Assembly: GCA_029260395.1 (NCBI GenBank)
Contig: JAJDDJ010000018.1
Location: 1-64,000, forward strand
DNA length: 64,000 bases
Source: Phycisphaerales bacterium
GTDB lineage: Bacteria > Planctomycetota > Phycisphaerae > Phycisphaerales > UBA1924
Reading direction: 5' to 3'
Within the stretch, counting starts at the first letter, position 1, and every line of letters begins with the position of its first letter. A model generated the notes under the pieces. The model saw only the letters and a program-made list of their open reading frames with translations, was not told the origin of the DNA and searched no databases. Made by a program: the position numbers and the translations under genes. Positions 50,491 to 60,829 of the stretch are shown here, piece after piece.

Positions 50491-51804
50491 TCAGGCGGGC
50501 GTAGCAGTCTCGGCGAGCGACCATTGGCTGCCGTCACGAGTGACCGGCCGGTACAGCGTGTCACGCTCGATGGGCTCGAAGCCCGCCTCGCGGATGGCCT
50601 GCGTGAGCTGCCACGCGGTGGTTTCCTGATGGGTGCCAGCGCCGCCGACCTTGGTGATGTCGTACCACACCACCGTGCCGTCGATGTCGTCGGCCCCGGA
50701 CTGGAGCATGAGCTGGGCCATCGCGAGGGTCTGCATGATCCAGAAGGCCTTGACGTGCGGGAAGTTGTCGAGCATCAGCCGGGCGATGGCCAGCGTGCGC
50801 AGGTTCTCGAGCCCGGTTGGCCCGGGGAGGGCTTCGAGTGGGGAGCCGTCAGGGAAGAACGGCAACGGCGTGATCGTCTGGAAGTAGCCCGCGGTCTGCT
50901 GGGCCATCTCTGGCGTCGGCAGCATGGAGCCGGGGCGGGTCAGTGTGATGACCGGGGCGCTGAGGCCGGTGGTCGCAGCGAGGCCGGGCTCGGTGAAGCC
51001 TTGCGCCTCGCCCGCGTAGCCCATGCGGGCCAGAGCCTGGTCCTGCGCGCGGCGGAGGATTTCCATATGAACAAGGCGCTCGCGGCGCTGGTCGACGTGA
51101 CCGTAGAGAATGGTCGCGTTGGTGTTGAGACCCAGTTCGTGCGCCACAAGGTGGACATCCAGCCACACATCCGAGCGGATCTTGCCCTTGTAGGCCGCGT
51201 CATGAACGCGGTCGTCGAAGACCTCGGCCCCGCCGCCGGGCAGCGAACCGAGCCCGGCCTGCTTGAGTTCCGAAAGCACCCAGCGGATGCCGGCCTGACG
51301 GTCGGCGCTCTTGTAGACCTTGGCGATCTTGGCCAGGTGCACGACTTCGACAGCGGTGAACGCCTTGATGTGCAGCGTGGGCGCGACTTCACGGATCGCT
51401 GAGACCATCTCGGGGTAGTACGACCAAGGCAAGTATGGGTGGAGACCGCCAACGATGTGCATCTCGGTCGCGCCGAGTTCGACCGCTTCGATGGCTTGCT
51501 GGCGGACGTAGTCGAGGTCGCGGGTGTACGCGCCGCCCTCGTCCTTGCTTCGGCGGAACTCGCAGAACGAGCAAGAGAGTGCGCACACGTTGGAGTAATT
51601 GAGGTGGCGGTTGACGTTGTAGTAACCGGCGCGGCCGTGGAGGCGTCGGCGGACAAGGTCGGCCAACTCGATGACCGTCCAGATGTCACTCGTGCGGTAC
51701 AGCGCATCGCCCTGCTCGAGCGTGAGCCGATCGCCCGCGACGACGGCGTCGCGGATCGAGTCGAGCGAAGGATCGGTGTTGGTCCGGCTCTGGGCAGCGA
51801 TCAT
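50491..51804 (-). CDS. mqnE: Aminofutalosine synthase, radical SAM
   Basis: 437 residues. Radical SAM cluster motif CALSCSFC in RHLNYSNVCALSCSFCEFRR; further MqnE features are GATEMHIVGGLHPYLPWSYY, HIKAFTAVEVVHLAKIA, LPGGGAEVFDDRV and ILYGHVDQ. MqnE joins chorismate-derived enolpyruvyl-benzoate to the adenosyl radical in the futalosine route to menaquinone. An unusual insertion (about 270-325: GFTEPGLAATTGLSAPVITL and on) separates the last strands. MqnC is the alternative, but the GGLHP and AEVF details favour MqnE. Convergent spacing of about 120 bases to the metal operon. Confidence 0.85.
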   Translation of the reverse strand: MIAAQSRTNTDPSLDSIRDAVVAGDRLTLEQGDALYRTSDIWTVIELADLVRRRLHGRAGYYNVNRHLNYSNVCALSCSFCEFRRSKDEGGAYTRDLDYVRQQAIEAVELGATEMHIVGGLHPYLPWSYYPEMVSAIREVAPTLHIKAFTAVEVVHLAKIAKVYKSADRQAGIRWVLSELKQAGLGSLPGGGAEVFDDRVHDAAYKGKIRSDVWLDVHLVAHELGLNTNATILYGHVDQRRERLVHMEILRRAQDQALARMGYAGEAQGFTEPGLAATTGLSAPVITLTRPGSMLPTPEMAQQTAGYFQTITPLPFFPDGSPLEALPGPTGLENLRTLAIARLMLDNFPHVKAFWIMQTLAMAQLMLQSGADDIDGTVVWYDITKVGGAGTHQETTAWQLTQAIREAGFEPIERDTLYRPVTRDGSQWSLAETATPA

Positions 51805-51871
51805 GCCGGATTGTTCGCTCGCCGGCCTGAGATTTCAATAATAAATGAAAACAAGACGCCTTCCGCGTCCC

Positions 51872-52150
51872 CTACCTCAACGTGGGCCGCTCGAATCCGC
51901 ATTCGGGGCAGACCGCGGGGGTGGCATGGACGTCATAGCCACACCCGGGACAGAGGCCCCGGATGGACCACGACTGGAACTGCCTTCGCCTGCGTTCAGT
52001 CTCGGCTCGGCGGGTTGCGTACATCGTCAACGCGAACCAACCGACGGTGATGACCGCTGCCCAGACAGCCCGCTGGAGCAAGCCCCCCGTGCTGAACACC
52101 ACGGCGAGCGTGAGTGCAGTCAGGTAGAGAACGCCCGTGATGACCTGCAT
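51872..52150 (-). CDS. Small membrane protein with C-terminal zinc ribbon
   Basis: 92 residues: two hydrophobic helices (ITGVLYLTALTLAVVFST, AVWAAVITVGWFALTMYAT), an Arg-rich stretch and a C-terminal zinc ribbon CPGCGYDVHATPAVCPECGF. This mirrors the 22795-23208 protein, with the ribbon at the other end. The ATG at 52150 is preferred because longer frames reach into the next gene. Function unknown. Confidence 0.65.
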   Translation of the reverse strand: MQVITGVLYLTALTLAVVFSTGGLLQRAVWAAVITVGWFALTMYATRRAETERRRRQFQSWSIRGLCPGCGYDVHATPAVCPECGFERPTLR

Positions 52151-52205
52151 TAACCAGTTCACCAGAGCATGGTACGAATGCACCCAGAAATGCGAAGCAG
52201 GCAGA

Positions 52206-52739
52206 TCAGACCGGCAGTTCCCCCACCACGCGCACGGGGCCACCTTGCTGGAGCGCCTCAAAGACTCCGTCGCTGATTTCGCTGTGGGTGAGCCAGCGTC
52301 GGCCCGCGGGGCCTCGGTGCTCGCCGAGGATGACGCGCTGTCGGCAGCTACAGGTTGAGCTCATCGGCGGTTCGAGGAGCCCGGCATCGCCTTGGTGGAT
52401 CGTGGCTGAACCGACAACCTCGATGTAGACCTTGGGTTTGAGGATGGCCAGCGCCTCTTCGTGCTGAATGGCCGAATCGCTGTGGAGCCACGCGACGACG
52501 TTCGCCGGGGTGAGCGCGGCCAGCTGTTCCAGCAGCGCGACGTAGCTCGACCGATCGTTCCAGTCGGCGGCGTGGCAAATGACCGATGGCTCGGGGGTCA
52601 ACGGCCTTGGTTGGTGACCAACGGCGTGGACTTCATCGCCACCTGCGTCGAGCCTCAAGCACAGCGGCCAGAGCATCCCCGTGCCGCCAAGAACGACGGT
52701 GGTGCGGCGGCTGCCATCTGGGGATGCTGTTAGGGTCAT
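52206..52739 (-). CDS. Rossmann-fold protein of unknown function
   Basis: 177 residues. N-terminal nucleotide-binding motif TTVVLGGTGMLWPLCLRLDA (GGTGxL), then AVVAWLHSDSAIQHEEALAI-like (NVVAWLHSDSA) and YIEVVGSATIHQGDA. It resembles small NAD(P)-binding SDR-like proteins lacking the Tyr-x-x-x-Lys pair, so a catalytic role is doubtful. It overlaps nothing upstream; dnaK diverges after about 200 bases. Confidence 0.65.
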   Translation of the reverse strand: MTLTASPDGSRRTTVVLGGTGMLWPLCLRLDAGGDEVHAVGHQPRPLTPEPSVICHAADWNDRSSYVALLEQLAALTPANVVAWLHSDSAIQHEEALAILKPKVYIEVVGSATIHQGDAGLLEPPMSSTCSCRQRVILGEHRGPAGRRWLTHSEISDGVFEALQQGGPVRVVGELPV

Positions 52740-52900
52740 GCTCTCAAAGCCTACGGCTGCCAGACTGGCAGAGATCGCAGGACCCGACCGCTGATTTCAC
52801 ACCTGCCGAGGGCGATTGGGGGCTATCTGGCGTGCCCCACCTGCTGGCACCGGGCTTGCAACTGGTCCAGGGTACGGAGCACATTCATCCCGCGGCCTGA

Positions 52901-54838
<1,938 letters not shown>

Positions 54839-54866
54839 GCCGACCGGCACAGCAAAGTTTGACCGA

Positions 54867-54895
54867 GGGTCGCCCCAAGCGGGCGGCCCTTTTTT
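54867..54895 (+). terminator. Terminator after dnaK
   Basis: GGGTCGCCC (54867-54875) pairs with GGGCGGCCC (54881-54889) with one T-G pair, loop CAAGC, followed by six T. It ends 28 bases after the dnaK stop. Confidence 0.85.
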
Positions 54896-55017
54896 GTGCC
54901 TGGAGCAGCCATATGGGCTCTGAAAGAAAATCGAACGAACATCTCGAACCCGGGCTTGGTGGGGCTCGTAAGACCGCTGCGGGATAATCTTCAGACTCCC
55001 CGACTCTCTCTCCTCCA

Positions 55018-55056
55018 GACGGCCCCGGCAGTAATGCCTGGGCCGTCTTGTTTTTT
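55018..55056 (+). terminator. Orphan terminator; possible end of a small RNA
   Basis: GACGGCCC and GGGCCGTC, then GGCA and TGCC, form a 13-position stem with one C/T bulge around GTAA (55018-55047), followed by TTGTTTTTT. The T tract is on the plus strand, but no plus-strand gene lies between the dnaK terminator and here, and the facing gene (rdgB) is on the other strand. A GATAAT box lies at about 54983-54988. A transcript of about 65 bases is possible; the -35 is not clear. Confidence 0.6.
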
Positions 55057-55061
55057 CATAG

Positions 55062-55769
55062 TCACTCACTGGCGCGCAGCGCGTCAATCCGCTCGATCAT
55101 CGCCGTGGCGGCTTTGGCCCGGTGGCTGACCGCGTTCTTGACGGCGGGGTCAAGCTCCGCGCTCGTTTGCTCGTGGCTCGGCGCCACGAGAAACAGCGGG
55201 TCGTACCCGAAGCCGTGGGTGCCCCGCGGAACCCCTCCCTGCGGCGATGGGCCGGGCATGCCGATACGCCCCACGAACTCGCCGCGGGTTCGCGCGAGGA
55301 TGGTGGATTCGCCACCCTCGCTCGGCAGCGCCAGCACCATCACGCACACGAACCGTGCGGTTCGGTCCGGCTCGGCAACGTGGGCAATGTCCGCGATCAG
55401 ACGCAGGTTGTTGGCGGCGTCGCGCTCTTCGCGGCTGAGGCCGGTCTCCTTGCCGTCGGTGGCGTAGTGGCTTGAGATCACGCCGGGCGCGCCGCCAAGG
55501 GCATCGACCATCAGACCTGAGTCATCGGCAAGGCAGACCATGCCCGTCTGCTGGGCGTAGGACCTGGCCTTGATGGCGGCGTTGGCCTCGAACGTGCCGC
55601 CGTCTTCGACGGGCTCAGTCCAAGGCCCGCCGGGCAGGTCGGCGAGAGAACGAAACCGCAATCCTGCTCGCCCTTGGCCGCTTGTGAGCATCGCGTTGAG
55701 CTCGCGGACCTTGTGCGGGTTGCCTGTGGCGACGACAATTTCGTTGAGCGGCGCAGCGGGATCGGTCAT
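55062..55769 (-). CDS. rdgB: RdgB/HAM1-type non-canonical purine NTP pyrophosphatase
   Basis: 235 residues. N-terminal IVVATGNPHKVRELNAML (substrate/Mg motif TxNxxK), then FEANAAIKARSYA, CLADDSGLMVDALGGAPGVI (catalytic DDSGL..DAL), SSHYA and TRGEFVGRI, GFGYDPLFLVAPSHEQTSAE (GFGYDPxF) with the SHRAKA end. It hydrolyses ITP, XTP and dITP to monophosphates, preventing their use in nucleic acids. Divergent from rpiA with 168 bases between; no obvious operon partner. Confidence 0.95.
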   Translation of the reverse strand: MTDPAAPLNEIVVATGNPHKVRELNAMLTSGQGRAGLRFRSLADLPGGPWTEPVEDGGTFEANAAIKARSYAQQTGMVCLADDSGLMVDALGGAPGVISSHYATDGKETGLSREERDAANNLRLIADIAHVAEPDRTARFVCVMVLALPSEGGESTILARTRGEFVGRIGMPGPSPQGGVPRGTHGFGYDPLFLVAPSHEQTSAELDPAVKNAVSHRAKAATAMIERIDALRASE

Positions 55770-55937
55770 CGCCGACGGTAGGGCGCAGGGCCATCTGCGT
55801 GCGAAGTCAGTGAGTCTGCTGGCCTGAAGCCGATCGCGTGCGAACGATCGGCGGTAGCGCTCGCAGGCGCGGCTTGGTCAGCGAGGTCCACCGGGGCTTG
55901 GCGAGCGGGCTGCCCAGCCGGGCGCGGAGGACTGGCG

Positions 55938-56630
55938 ATGACCGAGCAGCAGACCATCGATGCCCTGGCCGAGGCCGCGGTCGAGACGATCGAATCCGGC
56001 ATGACCGTGGGGCTGGGCACGGGGCGAACGGCTTCGCGCGGTGTCGTCGCGCTCGCCCGCCGGGTGCGTGAGGACAGACTCAAGGACCTCCGCTGCGTGT
56101 GTACGAGCCACGAGACCGAGACGCTGGCGAAGTTCCACTCGCTGCCGGTGATCGAATTTGCAGATGTCAAAGAGGTCGACTTCCTGTTCGACGGCGCCGA
56201 CGAGGTCGATCCAGAGCTGCGCATGCTCAAGGGCGCGGGCGGTGCGTTCACACGCGAGCGCGTGGTGGCGTGGGCGTCCAAGCGGTGCGTCTACATGGTG
56301 AACGCTGACAAGCTCGTCGATCATCTGGGCACGCATCGCACGCTGCCGGTCGCGGTGATGTACTTCGGCATGGCTTCGATCCAGTCGCACGTCGAGGAAC
56401 TCGGGCTTCGCGGGAGCCTTCGCCACACCATCGAGGGCAAGCCGTTCCTGACGGACAACGGCAACCTGATCATCGATGTCTCGCTCGGGCCGGAACACGA
56501 TCTGGAAGAACTCGCAGCGTCGCTCAACGACGTGCCCGGGATCATTGATCACGGGCTGTTCCTGCGCGAAGCCGACGAGATCATCGTGGACCGCAACGGC
56601 GCACTCGAGCGGATGAGCCGCGAGAGCTGA
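55938..56630 (+). CDS. rpiA: Ribose-5-phosphate isomerase A
   Basis: 230 residues. Family motifs: VGLGTGRTASRGVVAL (phosphate-binding loop), CTSHETETLAKF, DFLFDGADEVDPELRMLKGA (catalytic Asp81/Asp84 region), GGAFTRERVVAWAS (Lys/Glu site; the Lys of KGxGG is present as KGAGGAF), and the late MYFGMASIQSHVEELG and VPGIIDHGLFL. It interconverts ribose-5-P and ribulose-5-P. GGAGG seven bases before the ATG (GCGGAGGACTGGCG). Confidence 0.95.
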   Translation: MTEQQTIDALAEAAVETIESGMTVGLGTGRTASRGVVALARRVREDRLKDLRCVCTSHETETLAKFHSLPVIEFADVKEVDFLFDGADEVDPELRMLKGAGGAFTRERVVAWASKRCVYMVNADKLVDHLGTHRTLPVAVMYFGMASIQSHVEELGLRGSLRHTIEGKPFLTDNGNLIIDVSLGPEHDLEELAASLNDVPGIIDHGLFLREADEIIVDRNGALERMSRES

Positions 56631-56642
56631 GGCAGGCCCGAT

Positions 56643-58103
56643 TCAGTCACAAGACCCGATGAGCCCGAGCAGGGCGAGAAGATCACCGAAGGTGACCTCG
56701 CCGTCCGGGTAGAGCCTCGCGTGTTCGTCCGCAATGTCACCGAGGCAACTGATGCCACCGTACGCGCACTGCCCGACGACACCAAGCATGGCGAGAAAGT
56801 CGCCAAACCCAACGGCCCCATCGGGACCGGGCACGCCGAAATCGTCGGCGATGTCGCCCGGACAGTTGGCCCAGTTGAGAACGTCGATGATCCGCTCCCC
56901 GAGGAACCGGCTGCCAGCTTTGGAAAGATGTGTCCCGTCGTCGAGTAATCCTGCGGGACGGGCCTGTAGAAACGGAGGGGAGAGAGGAAGCAGATCGATA
57001 AAGGTCACGCCTGATTGGTCCAGCGCGTACTGCCTCAAGGCGTGGCGGTAAGTGTTGAGCTCATGGTTTGGCGCGTTAAGTATTTCGTACATCCCGAAGA
57101 CGATAAATGTAAGATCGCTGTCCAGCCTTCCGGTGAGCGCCCAATCGCCGCGTATCTGCCGGATGAGCGTGTCGACATTGTCTGTGAATGCAGCTGACGA
57201 ATCGCCCGGCGTGATACCAAGCGTCAGGCTCGGATCGGTCTCGTTGCGGTCGTTGAAGCCTTCGAAGATGGGAATCATCAGCTTGCCCGAGCCGCCCGCG
57301 ACGATGTTGTCCAAGAACGCGGCACGGCCCTGCTGATTCCATGCGCCGCCCGCCCACACCAATTCGAAGAAGTCCCGGACCGATCGCCCTCCAAGGCCGA
57401 TGCTGGTAACTGTTCCACCAACTGCGCCAGGTTCGAGGGCGCGGAGGTACACATAGCTCGCGTGGTCGGAACCGTCGATAAAGAAATCCGCCGACGGCGG
57501 CGGCATTATGGATGGAGCTGGTAGATCAAATACTACCGATTCGAGTTCGCTCATTACTTGCCCAAGGGGCAGCGCGGATGCCTGGTGATACACTGTAAAG
57601 GGAGCCTCGCTTCGCCGAACCGCTCCGAACACGGAGTCGTCGCCCTGCGAGCTGCCGCCCCATGCGGTGAGTTGCATCGGACGGCCAGCAAGCGGTGAGC
57701 CGGGCTCAATCGTGATTCCGATACGCCGCTGCGAGCCGGTGCCGGTGGTATAGACGTGGCCCTGCACCGCGTGCGACTGCACCGCGGCGGGTGCCGAGTC
57801 GATGTTCGTTTGCCAACCGAACTGTGTAGACAGCGTGAAGCCGCTGCCGGAGTTAAACTCGTGCAGCAAGCCCGTACCCGCGAGGCCGAACCGCTGAGCG
57901 ATGGCGTGGTTGAGCCCTTCGTCCCAGCCGTGTCCACCGAACCAAACCACGCTGTCACCGAGGATGAGCACGTCCGCGCGGTCATGTCGCGCGGCATCGA
58001 GCCATGCGGCCGTCGAGTTATCGAACTCTATCGGCAACGGCCCCGCCGCTTGCAGGGCGAGCAGTGCGCCTGTTACAGATGCTGTGGGATCGAGAAGCAA
58101 CAA
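56643..58103 (-). CDS. Secreted SGNH/GDSL hydrolase-like protein with two C-terminal modules
   Basis: 486 residues. A TTG start six bases after AAGGAG; the N-terminal hydrophobic stretch (ASVTGALLALQAAG) is a plausible signal. The SGNH-like core has block I VLILGDSVVWFGGH (GDS), block III-type FEGFNDRN, and the late DGTHLSKAGSRFLGERI (D-x-x-H catalytic pair). The C-terminus holds two modules: CPGDIADDFGVPGPDGAVGF, GDFLAMLGVVGQC and CLGDIADEHARLYPDGEVTF, GDLLALLGLIGSC. The same module type ends the protein at 2133. An esterase on surface polysaccharide is likely; substrate unknown. Confidence 0.85.
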   Translation of the reverse strand: MLLLDPTASVTGALLALQAAGPLPIEFDNSTAAWLDAARHDRADVLILGDSVVWFGGHGWDEGLNHAIAQRFGLAGTGLLHEFNSGSGFTLSTQFGWQTNIDSAPAAVQSHAVQGHVYTTGTGSQRRIGITIEPGSPLAGRPMQLTAWGGSSQGDDSVFGAVRRSEAPFTVYHQASALPLGQVMSELESVVFDLPAPSIMPPPSADFFIDGSDHASYVYLRALEPGAVGGTVTSIGLGGRSVRDFFELVWAGGAWNQQGRAAFLDNIVAGGSGKLMIPIFEGFNDRNETDPSLTLGITPGDSSAAFTDNVDTLIRQIRGDWALTGRLDSDLTFIVFGMYEILNAPNHELNTYRHALRQYALDQSGVTFIDLLPLSPPFLQARPAGLLDDGTHLSKAGSRFLGERIIDVLNWANCPGDIADDFGVPGPDGAVGFGDFLAMLGVVGQCAYGGISCLGDIADEHARLYPDGEVTFGDLLALLGLIGSCD

Positions 58104-58196
58104 GTACTCCTTGCAAGGCAGCCAAGCTAGTCATCCCCAGCTTACCCCACTGTCTCCAAATCGACATCAAAAACTTGGCTTCAGCTGCTAGCCGAC

Positions 58197-59684
58197 TTAT
58201 TGCCCCTGCGCAAGGGAGTACCCAGGCTTGCCGTCGTAGTGCTTGAGCGGCTGGAAGTCGGTGACACCGAACTTCTCGGCGATGCGGTCAAGCAGCGAGA
58301 TGGTCGGCCCCTGGCCCATCGACGAGGCGTTGGCCATGTCCCGCAGCTCGAACCGGGCCCGGTAGTAATCCACGATGTTGGTGTAGGGCGTGCCGTTGGG
58401 CCAGACCTGCGTGCCGCGGTTACTCATCATTGTGAGCTTGAACGGCGTGGGGGCGCAGATGGCTGACAGGGCTTCGGCGAGCTCGGCGGGGTTGAGGAGG
58501 GTGTCGAGGTAGATGTCGCAGCCGGTGTTGACGGACTTGATCTGCTCGAACGTGCGCATCAGCTCGTTGCTGGTTGGCGGGGCCGGCTTGACGAAGGTGA
58601 TGGTCTTGCCTTCGGGCTCAGCTACAGGCTCGATGGACGAAGGCTTCTTGCCGAGGTTGCCGATGATGGCCGAGGCGTAGTCCTGCGTGTTGAGCGCTGG
58701 GGTATCGCCCGTGCCGAAGTCGCCCGTGTGCGCGCCGGACTCGAGCGTAGCGATCAGAGCGTTCTCGATCACGCCCGCAGCGTTGGTCAGGCCGATGTGG
58801 CGGAGCAGCATCAGCCCGCTGAGCAGTAGGCTCGTGGGGTTGGCGATGCCCTTGCCCGCGATGTCGGGTGCTGTACCGTGGACGGCCTCGAAGATCGAGA
58901 TATGGTGGCCGATGTTTGCACTTGGCGCAAAGCCGAGCCCGCCGACGAGGCCCGCTGCCAAGTCGGAGACGATGTCGCCCTGCAGGTTGGGCAGCACGAC
59001 CATCTTGTAGTTCTGCGGTCGAATCACAAGGTTCATGCACAGCGCATCGATGATGACGTCGCCCGTTTCGATGCCTGCATACTCGGAGGCCATGCGCTTG
59101 AAGCGGTCTAGGAACAGGCCGTCGGTCATCTTCATGATGTTGGCCTTGTGCCCGCAGTAGACCATCTTGATGCCGATCTTCTTGGCGAGATCGAACGCGG
59201 CGCGGTGGACCTGATCGCAGCCCGGCGCGGAGATGAGCCGCTTGCACTCGATCACATCATTCGTCAGCCGGTGCTCGATGCCGCCGTAGGTGTCCTCGAT
59301 GTTCTCGCGGATGACGTAGAAGTCGATCGGGATGCCGGCCTTCGAGTAGACGGTCTCAACGCCCGGCAGAGTGCGGAAGTGGCGGATATTGGCGAACGCG
59401 CCGTACATCTTGCGGAGCGTGACGTTGATCGACTTACCGCCGCCGCCGATGGGCGTGCCCATCGGGCCTTTGTAGAGCAGGCCGCAGGCCTCGACCGCGT
59501 CTCGGCCCTGCTGCGAGATGCCCATCGAGTTTCCCTCGGCGAACACCGCCTCGCCCATTCTGGCATCGACGAACTCGATCTGATCCATCGCGCCCGCTGC
59601 GTCGAAGATCCGCAAACATGCGTTCATGATCTCCGGCCCGATACCGTCGCCGGGGGTGTTGGCGATGCGTAGCTTGGTGGTCAC
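58197..59684 (-). CDS. icd: Isocitrate dehydrogenase (Thermus-like, long form)
   Basis: 495 residues. Isopropylmalate/isocitrate dehydrogenase fold: NTPGDGIGPEIMNACLRIFD, KGPMGTPIGGGGKSINVTLR (substrate loop), YVIRENIEDTYGGIEHRLTN, CGHKANIMKMTDGLFLDRF (the Lys-Asn), NYKMVVLPNLQGDIVSDLAA (Mg-binding Asp). Length and a C-terminal domain of about 140 residues match Thermus-type IDH. Cofactor preference is not certain; it makes 2-oxoglutarate in the TCA cycle. The GTG at 59684 follows GGAG; a longer in-frame extension lacks support. Confidence 0.9.
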   Translation of the reverse strand: MTTKLRIANTPGDGIGPEIMNACLRIFDAAGAMDQIEFVDARMGEAVFAEGNSMGISQQGRDAVEACGLLYKGPMGTPIGGGGKSINVTLRKMYGAFANIRHFRTLPGVETVYSKAGIPIDFYVIRENIEDTYGGIEHRLTNDVIECKRLISAPGCDQVHRAAFDLAKKIGIKMVYCGHKANIMKMTDGLFLDRFKRMASEYAGIETGDVIIDALCMNLVIRPQNYKMVVLPNLQGDIVSDLAAGLVGGLGFAPSANIGHHISIFEAVHGTAPDIAGKGIANPTSLLLSGLMLLRHIGLTNAAGVIENALIATLESGAHTGDFGTGDTPALNTQDYASAIIGNLGKKPSSIEPVAEPEGKTITFVKPAPPTSNELMRTFEQIKSVNTGCDIYLDTLLNPAELAEALSAICAPTPFKLTMMSNRGTQVWPNGTPYTNIVDYYRARFELRDMANASSMGQGPTISLLDRIAEKFGVTDFQPLKHYDGKPGYSLAQGQ

Positions 59685-59833
59685 AGCGGGTCTCCTGCGT
59701 CTTGGTCCGGTGGGTTGGGTAGCGATCGGCTTGACGGCCGGCGGTTGGCTCCTAATCAGCCCTGCGGATGCCGGGATCGGACGATAGGGACGCAACCCCT
59801 TGGGATCATCTCCCGCCAACTGCCTGGCCCGTA

Positions 59834-59869
59834 GCCAGACCGGTTGCCAGACCGGTTGCCTAGCCGGTC
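59834..59869. repeat. Three tandem 12-base repeats
   Basis: GCCAGACCGGTT occurs twice in a row (59834-59857), followed by GCCTAGCCGGTC, a diverged third copy. The array reaches into the last codons of the Sua5-type gene. Each unit contains the palindrome ACCGGT, so it could also be three tandem sites, but a slippage origin is simpler. Confidence 0.7.
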
Positions 59870-60828
59870 GCCCGGCTGAGCCTCTCGGCGATGGCCGACC
59901 ACAGGCCTGCTTCGTCGCTGCCGGTGGGCTTGAGCACCACGATCAATTCGGGTTCCGCTGCGTCGGCCGCACGCAGCGCCGCGTACAGGCGGGCCGCGTA
60001 CTCGGCGGCACCGACGGGCATCTCGATCAACTGGTGAGGCGGCTCGATGCTCACGCTCGGCTGCGCGAGCACGACGCATGGCTGATTGCCCGACACTTGC
60101 AGCACCTCGGCCAGTTCTGCGGTCGTACCAACCTGAACCGTGTGGGCCCTCGGCTGGTAGTGCGGCCCGAGCCTGCCGGGCGACGCCTCCGACCCGTTCG
60201 CCGACCGTTCTGCGATCGTTGGCGTTCTACCGAGCACGGCTTGGATCTGCACGGGGCCGATCGAGCCGGGCCTGAGAATCTCCAGCGGGTCCATCCGCAG
60301 GACCGTGGACTCGATGCCCACGCTGCACGCCCCGCCGTCCAGAATGGTCAGGTCGCCAAAGTGCCCCGCTGCGTGAGATGCCAGCGTGGGCGAGACATAC
60401 CCCGATGGGTTCGCGCTCGGGGCTACCAATGGCGAGCCCACCGCTCGCAGCAACTCCAATGCGACCGCGTGATCTGGGCAGCGAACCGCGACCGTCGGGC
60501 CGCCTGCGGTGACTTCATTTGGTACGCCGCTGCGAACGGCCGCCACGAGCGTGAGCGGGCCGGGCCAGAAGCGCTCGGCGAGCATCTGCGCATCATCGGG
60601 CCACTCGGAGGTGACCGTTCGGGCCATGGCCTCATCCGCAACATGCACGATCAGCGGGTTGCTCGCGGGTCTGCCCTTGCGCTCAAAGACCGACCTGACG
60701 GCCCTGGCATCGTGCGCCACCGCGCCGAGTCCGTACACGGTCTCCGTAGGGAACACAACCAGCCCGCCCGCACGCAGCAGGCCCGCTGCGCGGTCGATGG
60801 CCTCTGCCGAGGGCTGCTCGACGGGCAT
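59860..60828 (-). CDS. Threonylcarbamoyl-AMP synthase (Sua5/TsaC type)
   Basis: 322 residues, the long Sua5 form. YrdC domain (1-205): LVVFPTETVYGLGAVAHDAR, KGRPASNPLIVHVAD, WPGPLTLVAAVRS, VAVRCPDHAVALELL, SPLVAPSANPSGYVSPT. The C-terminal Sua5 domain (about 225-322) follows: SPGRLGPHYQPRAHTVQVG. It makes threonylcarbamoyl-AMP for t6A37 of ANN-decoding tRNAs. It starts two bases before the TolC-like gene stop region, same strand. Confidence 0.93.
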   Translation of the reverse strand: MPVEQPSAEAIDRAAGLLRAGGLVVFPTETVYGLGAVAHDARAVRSVFERKGRPASNPLIVHVADEAMARTVTSEWPDDAQMLAERFWPGPLTLVAAVRSGVPNEVTAGGPTVAVRCPDHAVALELLRAVGSPLVAPSANPSGYVSPTLASHAAGHFGDLTILDGGACSVGIESTVLRMDPLEILRPGSIGPVQIQAVLGRTPTIAERSANGSEASPGRLGPHYQPRAHTVQVGTTAELAEVLQVSGNQPCVVLAQPSVSIEPPHQLIEMPVGAAEYAARLYAALRAADAAEPELIVVLKPTGSDEAGLWSAIAERLSRATG

Positions 60829-60829
60829 G

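Noticed and set aside
52840..52890. Heat-shock-type promoter upstream of dnaK (CTTGCAA ... CATTCATCC)
   Set aside because: Spacing and -10 match poorly to either sigma-32 or sigma-70 patterns; no CIRCE inverted repeat seen.
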